Origin: CABMGO01 sp964574775
Lineage (GTDB): Archaea; Nanobdellota; Nanobdellia; Pacearchaeales; GW2011-AR1
Assembly (NCBI GenBank): GCA_964574775.1
Contig: CAZNOS010000029.1
Location: 1-10,428, forward strand
Direction: 5' to 3'
DNA length: 10,428 bases
Shown: in pieces, positions 5,974 to 10,428 of the stretch
Layout: each line of letters starts with the position of its first letter
Numbering within the stretch: the stretch's first letter is position 1
The notes under the pieces: model-generated
Told to the model about the DNA's origin: nothing
Database searches by the model: none
The model's input: the letters and a program-made list of their open reading frames with translations, nothing else
Position numbers and translations under genes: made by a program

Positions 5974-7914
5974 TTACATTACCTTAGAACCGTTTTCAAT
6001 CCCTTTTTCTGGGGATAATAAAATTACTTTAGACTCGTCGTTATTTGATGCAGCTAATAACATTCCCTGAGATTCTGAGCCCTTCATTTTTCTTGGTTCT
6101 AGATTTACGATTACAATAATTTGTTTTCCTAGAAGCTGTTCTTTAGAATAGTATTTTTTTATTCCTGCTAAAATTGTTCGTGTTCCGATTTCAGTTCCTA
6201 AATCAACCGATAACTTCCAAAGTTTGTCTGCGCCTGCTAAATCCTCTACGGATTTTATAGTTCCAACTCGTAAATCTAATTTTGCAAAATCGTCATATTT
6301 TATTAAGTCTGTCATTGTTGCGATACCTTCGAGTTTTTTAGGTTCTACGGGTTTATTAACTTTTTCAATTCTTACCGAATCTTTTAGGGCAATCTTGTCT
6401 TCGGTTTCTATCTTTGTAAATAAAATCTCTGCTTTTTTTATTTTAGAAACTTTCAGCGGTTTGTTTATTTCTTTGTAGTCTATTTTAAAATTAAAAACTT
6501 CTGAAATTTTTTCCGATGTTCCTGGCATGAATGGAGAAAGAAGAATAGCGATTGCCTTTATTGAATCTGCTAACTCATAAAGAACTTTCTTATCTTGAGT
6601 CTCCCATGGTTTTTTCTCTTGAACATACTCGTTAGTTTTGTCTATAAAATAAAATATTTCTTTTAGCGCTTTATCTAACTCATAATTTTCTAAATAATTT
6701 TCTATTTTTTTCTTATCTAGTTTTAATAGTAATTTATTTTCCGTTTTACCTAAACCATATTTTTCAGCTAATGCCGAAACTCTTGAAACTAAGTTTCCTA
6801 ATTTATTTGCTAGTTCTGTATTGTGACGTTCGATTAGAGATTTTTCGGATACGTCACCATCGCAACCAAATGAAAGAGCTCTCATTAAATAATATCTAAC
6901 ACTGTCTACTCCGTAACTATTAACCAGATATGACGGGGAAATGACATTACCCAAGCTTTTGGACATTTTCTGACCACCGATGGTAAAATACCCATGAATA
7001 AACAAATTTTTTGGAAGTTTATAATCGGCACCCAGAAGTAATGCTGGCCAGATAGTTGAATGCACCCTAAGAATATCCTTTGCCATTAATTGAACATTCG
7101 CTGGCCAAAATTTGTTAAAATTTTTATCTCCACTTTGTCTTAATCCGCTAACATAATTCCAGAATGCGTCTGGCCATACCCAAACAGTATGTTTCTTATC
7201 AAATGGAAGCGGTATTCCCCAAGAAATTTTTTCTTTTAATCTGGAAATAGAAACGTCTTGTAACCCACTTTCGATAAAGGTTAGAACTTCTTTTCTTCTA
7301 ACCTCTGGGAATATACCATACTCTCCATTTTTTATTAATTTATATAGCTTTTCTTGAAAAGCAGAAAGTTTAAACAAATATGCCTCTTCTTTTTTTAATT
7401 CTGGCTCCCTATTATGTAAGGGGCATTTCCCGTCTACTAAATCTGCTTGAGTTAGATATTGTTCGCAACCAACACAATAATAAGATTCGTAAAATCCTTT
7501 GTAGATTAAGTTCTTCTTATAAAGTGTGTTGAGTAAATTTTCAACTTCTTTTTCGTGATATGCGTCCGTTGTTCTAATAAAATTATTGTTAGAAATATTT
7601 AACATCTTAAATACTTCCTTAAATTCTCCCGCAATCTTATCTGTAAACGCTTTTGGACTTAAATTTTCTTTCTCGGCAGCTTCTTGAATTTTTTGACCGT
7701 GTTCATCTGTTCCTGTTAGAAAAAAGACATCCTCTCCCAATAATTTATGCCATCTTGCTAATACATCTGCAGCTATTGTTGTATAAGCACTTCCTATGTG
7801 CGGAGACCCATTAACATAATAAATTGGAGTCGTAATATAAAATGTTTTGGCTTTATTACTAGAGCCAGACTTCTTAGTCGGTTTATCTATTTTAGACTCT
7901 GATTTTTTTACCAT
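5974..7914 (-). CDS. metG: Methionyl-tRNA synthetase with C-terminal EMAP/OB-fold domain
   Basis: Class I aminoacyl-tRNA synthetase charging tRNA-Met for initiation and elongation; cytosolic. The 646 residues show a Lys/Ser-rich N-terminal extension (1-22), the Rossmann catalytic core with the HIGH-type motif HIGS (39-42), and a single zinc knuckle formed by C147, C150, C164 and H167. The catalytic core ends with KMSKS (316-320); an anticodon-binding helical domain (about 360-480) follows. A C-terminal EMAP-type tRNA-binding domain (about 540-646) reads FAKLDLRVGTIKSVEDLAGADKL. The one-knuckle C-x2-C...C-x2-H pattern is that of the Thermus-type bacterial enzyme rather than the usual two-knuckle archaeal form, which suggests transfer from bacteria or an ancestral DPANN replacement. 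In many archaea the EMAP domain is a separate gene; here it is fused. All catalytic motifs are intact. Start at 7914 with a TATA box about 25 bases upstream and no SD. Confidence 0.97.
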   Translation of the reverse strand: MVKKSESKIDKPTKKSGSSNKAKTFYITTPIYYVNGSPHIGSAYTTIAADVLARWHKLLGEDVFFLTGTDEHGQKIQEAAEKENLSPKAFTDKIAGEFKEVFKMLNISNNNFIRTTDAYHEKEVENLLNTLYKKNLIYKGFYESYYCVGCEQYLTQADLVDGKCPLHNREPELKKEEAYLFKLSAFQEKLYKLIKNGEYGIFPEVRRKEVLTFIESGLQDVSISRLKEKISWGIPLPFDKKHTVWVWPDAFWNYVSGLRQSGDKNFNKFWPANVQLMAKDILRVHSTIWPALLLGADYKLPKNLFIHGYFTIGGQKMSKSLGNVISPSYLVNSYGVDSVRYYLMRALSFGCDGDVSEKSLIERHNTELANKLGNLVSRVSALAEKYGLGKTENKLLLKLDKKKIENYLENYELDKALKEIFYFIDKTNEYVQEKKPWETQDKKVLYELADSIKAIAILLSPFMPGTSEKISEVFNFKIDYKEINKPLKVSKIKKAEILFTKIETEDKIALKDSVRIEKVNKPVEPKKLEGIATMTDLIKYDDFAKLDLRVGTIKSVEDLAGADKLWKLSVDLGTEIGTRTILAGIKKYYSKEQLLGKQIIVIVNLEPRKMKGSESQGMLLAASNNDESKVILLSPEKGIENGSKVM

Positions 7915-7935
7915 GATTTATTCAAGAAGAGTGCG

Positions 7936-7948
7936 TATAAAAATATAA
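7936..7948 (-). promoter_or_regulatory. TATA box of metG (leaderless)
   Basis: The minus strand reads TTATATTTTTATA here; the TTTTTATA part (7936-7943) is centred about 25.5 bases upstream of the metG ATG. It lies in the 34-base gap after the DUF2238-like gene, so metG probably has its own promoter. Confidence 0.6.
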
Positions 7949-8554
7949 CTATCGATTTCTTTTTCTCAATATAATCCAAGCACCGATGCATGCACCGATG
8001 AAATTGAATACTAAGTCAAGAGCGTTGTTGAAATAATTTCCAACTCCCTGAGAATTAAAAAATACTACTGTCGATAGCTCTATTATTTCGTTTACTGCAC
8101 CGATTCCCTCTGCGATTAATATTATAATAAAGGCGATTATCCACTTGTTTGCTTTTTCTTTTAGTGAGCCGTTTACTATTGCATAAACAAAAAATATGAA
8201 TACGAAATAACAAAAGGCGTGCATAAATTGATCGTATCTAAAAATATTTAGTGGTTCGCCAAGAATCGGTATTAGCATATAGTCATATAATCTCGTTGTT
8301 CCGATTTTAATCGAACCGCCGAGAAAGTGTAACAATAGCCATACTGCGAAACCGATTTTAGCAATTTGCGGATAATGGAATATCTTATCTGTTTTTGCAA
8401 TAACCCAGATTAAAATTCCTATTGTTAGCGTATATGTTAAAAATTCATAATTTCCTTTTACGACGAATATGATAGTAAAAATCAACAAAATGGCTATAGA
8501 TAAATACACACCAAAAGGTCTTTTGAAAGAATTTGTTGTCTGCTCTTTTTTCAT
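7949..8554 (-). CDS. DUF2238/YjdF-like integral membrane protein
   Basis: A 201-aa protein with about six membrane segments (roughly 14-32, 37-53, 65-79, 108-128, 138-158 and 176-196). It carries polar motifs inside or next to the membrane that match the DUF2238/YjdF family: RYDQFMH (106-112), AEG...NEIIE (148-159) and DLVFNFIGA (180-188), the last corresponding to the family's D-x2-x2-N/D-x-x-G-A region. The conserved Arg, Asp, His and Glu residues suggest a membrane enzyme or metal-binding site, but no activity is established for the family that I can rely on. It is close to full family length. The ATG at 8554 has a TATA-like TTTATTAA about 25.5 bases upstream and no SD. It is upstream of metG, but metG has its own promoter. 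Confidence 0.7.
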   Translation of the reverse strand: MKKEQTTNSFKRPFGVYLSIAILLIFTIIFVVKGNYEFLTYTLTIGILIWVIAKTDKIFHYPQIAKIGFAVWLLLHFLGGSIKIGTTRLYDYMLIPILGEPLNIFRYDQFMHAFCYFVFIFFVYAIVNGSLKEKANKWIIAFIIILIAEGIGAVNEIIELSTVVFFNSQGVGNYFNNALDLVFNFIGACIGAWIILRKRNR

Positions 8555-8575
8555 ATATCCATCTAATTCTATTGG

Positions 8576-8583
8576 TTAATAAA
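8576..8583 (-). promoter_or_regulatory. TATA-like box of the DUF2238-like gene (leaderless)
   Basis: TTTATTAA on the minus strand is centred about 25.5 bases upstream of the ATG at 8554. It is weaker than the other boxes in sequence but identical in spacing. Confidence 0.5.
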
Positions 8584-8638
8584 TGTTGTTGGATAGTTAT
8601 GACTTTTAGTGTCTTTTTATAGTAGTGACAAAACAAAA

Positions 8639-8650
8639 GGTTTAAATATG
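8639..8650 (+). promoter_or_regulatory. TATA box and BRE-like promoter of the methyltransferase/AbrB/HEPN-like operon
   Basis: TTTAAATA (8641-8648), preceded by the purine-rich AAAAGG, is a strong archaeal promoter core. Transcription should start near 8670, leaving about 53 bases of leader before the ATG at 8723. This leader is longer than those of the leaderless genes in the window. Confidence 0.6.
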
Positions 8651-8722
8651 TATATTGTATGTATCAATTAGAATAATTTAAGAAGTGATCGTGAATCAGC
8701 ATGTATTCTGATAAATTGGAAT

Positions 8723-9349
8723 ATGAAAGAAATAACTTACGGAGAAGATGAGAATGTTTCAGAACAGGGTTATAATGTAGCTAGAGCTATGGTTGAAAGT
8801 GTCATGCATAACCTTGAAGAAAAATATCGTGTTCAAAAAGGTGAATGGAAACCAGTAAGTGAAACGAAGAATATTTATTTGGGGGATATTACTCAATATT
8901 TTCCAACCAAACAATTAGCGAGAGTTTTAGAAGTATTTCCTGATAGAGATTTAAAAAATTTAAAAATTCTAGATTTGGGTTGTGGCGCTACAAGAGATTT
9001 GGTGGGCCCAGGCACTGTTTCTTATTTACACAGGCACTTTGAGCCATGGTTTTGTAGAACTCTTTTCGAATTGGGTTGCCCCGCAGCAGGAATAGATTTA
9101 GGATATTTAGGAGATGAATCATTTGAGCATTATCAAAGAGATCTCTTAGGGCCCCATTCACTAAGTGATTTTTCAGACGGATCTATAGATCTTGTAACTG
9201 CAGATAGGTTTTTTGATGGAATGGATATACTTGGTGATAAATTAAGGGATATAATAAAACCTGTTCTGAGACCCCAGCTTGAAAGAGTTGTAAAAGAAAA
9301 AGGTTTCTTCTTATATTGCGGAAGAGACTATGGGCCCGATTGGTGTTAA
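8723..9349 (+). CDS. Class I SAM-dependent methyltransferase-like protein
   Basis: A 208-aa protein with the Rossmann methyltransferase signature: motif I KILDLGCGA (81-89) binding S-adenosylmethionine, an acidic end of strand 2 in GIDLG (123-127), Asp140 at the motif III position, motif IV SIDLVTADRFFDG (154-166) and a strand GFFLYCGRD (194-202). The segment between motif I and strand 2 is long (RDLVGPGTVSYLHRHFEPWFCRTLFELGC), and the protein ends shortly after strand 6, so part of the usual C-terminal sheet is missing or replaced. The substrate cannot be told; motif IV lacks NPPY, which argues against N6-adenine or RNA-type amino methylation. The ATG at 8723 is the only in-frame ATG after a stop at 8669. 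It is the first gene of an operon: the next start codon lies one base after its stop. Confidence 0.75.
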   Translation: MKEITYGEDENVSEQGYNVARAMVESVMHNLEEKYRVQKGEWKPVSETKNIYLGDITQYFPTKQLARVLEVFPDRDLKNLKILDLGCGATRDLVGPGTVSYLHRHFEPWFCRTLFELGCPAAGIDLGYLGDESFEHYQRDLLGPHSLSDFSDGSIDLVTADRFFDGMDILGDKLRDIIKPVLRPQLERVVKEKGFFLYCGRDYGPDWC

Positions 9350-9350
9350 A

Positions 9351-9503
9351 ATGACAGAAAATAAAAGATTTACAATAACAAAACGTATAGCCAAGCATGG
9401 CAGACAAGTAATCATAGTCATACCTAAAATTCTCGAGGAGCATTTATCACCTGGAACAATTGTTGAATTAAATATTAGTGTAATTGGGGGAGAAAATGCG
9501 TGA
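9351..9503 (+). CDS. Small AbrB/SpoVT-like DNA-binding domain protein, 50 aa
   Basis: The protein reads MTENKRFTITKRIAKHGRQV, then IIVIPKILEEHLSPGTIVEL and NISVIGGENA. The pattern K-x-G (15-17), then hydrophobic strand and I-P (24-25), then a short helix and P-G-T-x-V-E-L, is that of the swapped-hairpin AbrB fold, which dimerises and binds DNA and is common as an antitoxin or autoregulator. At 50 residues it is a bare single domain. It begins 1 base after the methyltransferase stop, with a weak GGTG 5-6 bases upstream, and its last 8 bases overlap the start of the next gene. Translational coupling with that gene is very likely. The tight overlap makes a functional pair with the next protein plausible. 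The fold is likely; the antitoxin role is inference. Confidence 0.7.
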   Translation: MTENKRFTITKRIAKHGRQVIIVIPKILEEHLSPGTIVELNISVIGGENA

Positions 9504-10428
9504 AAGGAGTTTAGAACGAACCTTGGCAGAAATTCAGGTTTTAACGAAGGAAATAAAAGCTAGAATTAAGGTTCCAAATATTGGTTATGATGCGCAAAAT
9601 TATCTTACTGCTATCGAACATGAATCTAGAATTGTTTATGATAGCCTTAGAAAAGTCGAAAAAAAACTTTTTAAAAAACAAGATTCAGATTGTCGACATG
9701 AAATAAATCGATATTTTGGAGATTTTGGTATTGCATCTAAAAACCTCGCTGATAGTATTAATCTTTTTTTACAATCTCTTTATTCTAGTGGTACACCATC
9801 TCTAAGGGGATCATCTACACAATTATCAAACGTGCCTCTTAGTATTAATGGGAAGACGATTTTAGAAGTTTTCTCCGAGGTTCATGATCCGAATCCATTG
9901 AATCCAATTAATTTAATTAGAAATAGAAAGGCACATAATCGTGGAAGTGAAATAATTACTTGGGATGGGGATTACCTGTTTATAGATATTTATTCATTAG
10001 GAAAACAAGATACGATTAATCCGCGTGATTGGATAGAAAAACAAGCGAAGAATTATTTGAAAATGACAAAATTAGTTTTAGAAGCCATTACTGAGCAAGA
10101 TTCAAAGATTCTCTCTCCAAGAAATGACGTAAAAAGAAAATCCGTAATGTTACAGAGATTGCAGAATTGGAAAACAAGATATCAAAAACCAGTCCAAGTT
10201 GTGGCAACGGCGGCATTAATTTCTTCAGGCGTAGTCGGAGGAGTATTAGGAACGCTTGCTTATCAAGAATTGGAAAGAAATCGAAATCATTCCGAACTAG
10301 TTAGAAGTTCACTCGAGTTAGAAAATCTTCTTTGGCAAACCAAAGATTTTACCCATATTGCGAAATCACAACTATCCGAAGTAAAGGCAGAATATTTACA
10401 AAGTTTAGATAATAATTCTAAAACAAAT
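9496..10428 (+). CDS. Membrane-anchored protein with HEPN-like motif (runs off right edge)
   Basis: The frame is open from the ATG at 9496 to the last base (311 residues seen, no stop), so the C-terminus is missing. It has a GGGGGA just upstream of the ATG and overlaps the AbrB-like gene by 8 bases. The N-terminal part (1-100) is mostly helical. IRNRKAHNRG (141-150) contains R142-N143-x3-H147, the R-x4-H form of the HEPN RNase motif, followed by a strand-like stretch ITWDGDYLFIDIYS (154-167) and a helical segment (180-200). A hydrophobic segment at about 234-255 (VVATAALISSGVVGGVLGTLAY) is a likely membrane helix. It is preceded by a Lys/Arg-rich stretch, so the HEPN-like part should face the cytosol, and it is followed by a charged coiled-coil-like tail. 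HEPN assignment rests on one motif; the family is otherwise unrecognised. Asn/Asp/His/Tyr codons are mostly T-ending. Confidence 0.65.
   Translation, partial: MRERSLERTLAEIQVLTKEIKARIKVPNIGYDAQNYLTAIEHESRIVYDSLRKVEKKLFKKQDSDCRHEINRYFGDFGIASKNLADSINLFLQSLYSSGTPSLRGSSTQLSNVPLSINGKTILEVFSEVHDPNPLNPINLIRNRKAHNRGSEIITWDGDYLFIDIYSLGKQDTINPRDWIEKQAKNYLKMTKLVLEAITEQDSKILSPRNDVKRKSVMLQRLQNWKTRYQKPVQVVATAALISSGVVGGVLGTLAYQELERNRNHSELVRSSLELENLLWQTKDFTHIAKSQLSEVKAEYLQSLDNNSKTN

Noticed and set aside
7979..8000. Near-tandem repeat GCACCGATG ... GCACCGATG
   Set aside because: It lies inside the membrane protein gene and simply encodes the repeated small residues of its last helix (IGACIGA).
9183..9443. 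86-codon minus-strand open frame across the methyltransferase/AbrB boundary
   Set aside because: It is antisense to two better supported plus-strand genes and has an implausible Phe/Leu/Tyr/Cys-rich product.

Overview
The window looks like chromosomal sequence from an AT-rich archaeon, plausibly a small-genome (DPANN-like) lineage; that placement is inference. The main evidence is promoter architecture. Five genes (receiver-like protein, ppsA, GT30-like protein, metG, DUF2238-like protein) each have a TATA-box-like element centred about 25-26 bases upstream of the start codon and no Shine-Dalgarno (SD) sequence, which is the archaeal leaderless pattern. All stops used are TAA or TGA and the standard code is consistent throughout. 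The methionyl-tRNA synthetase and the GT30-like protein look bacterial in type, so a mixed gene ancestry is likely.

Layout. Positions 1-362 (minus) hold the N-terminal part of a BtpA-family TIM-barrel protein, divergent from a small unknown gene at 458-805 (plus), which is followed by a second small unknown gene at 859-1098. These three genes have recognisable SD sequences, and the first two use strongly C-ending codons, unlike the rest of the window. A T-rich terminator near 1138-1150 closes this block. From 8554 down to 1248 everything is on the minus strand: a DUF2238/YjdF-like membrane protein, metG, a GT30 (Kdo-transferase)-like protein followed after 19 bases by a secreted beta-rich protein, ppsA (phosphoenolpyruvate synthase), and a degenerate receiver-like protein.

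From 8639 to the right edge a tightly packed plus-strand operon starts from a TTTAAATA box: a SAM-dependent methyltransferase-like protein, a 50-residue AbrB/SpoVT-like protein starting 1 base after it, and a long open frame overlapping the AbrB-like gene by 8 bases and running off the end. That last protein has an R-N-x3-H motif reminiscent of HEPN RNases and a central membrane segment.

ppsA (gluconeogenic PEP supply) and metG (translation) are housekeeping genes. The most interesting parts are the AbrB-like/HEPN-like pair, the GT30-like protein that lacks the catalytic glutamate and is paired with an exported protein, and the codon-usage and start-signal break in the first 850 bases. No rRNA, tRNA, CRISPR array or insertion sequence was recognised.
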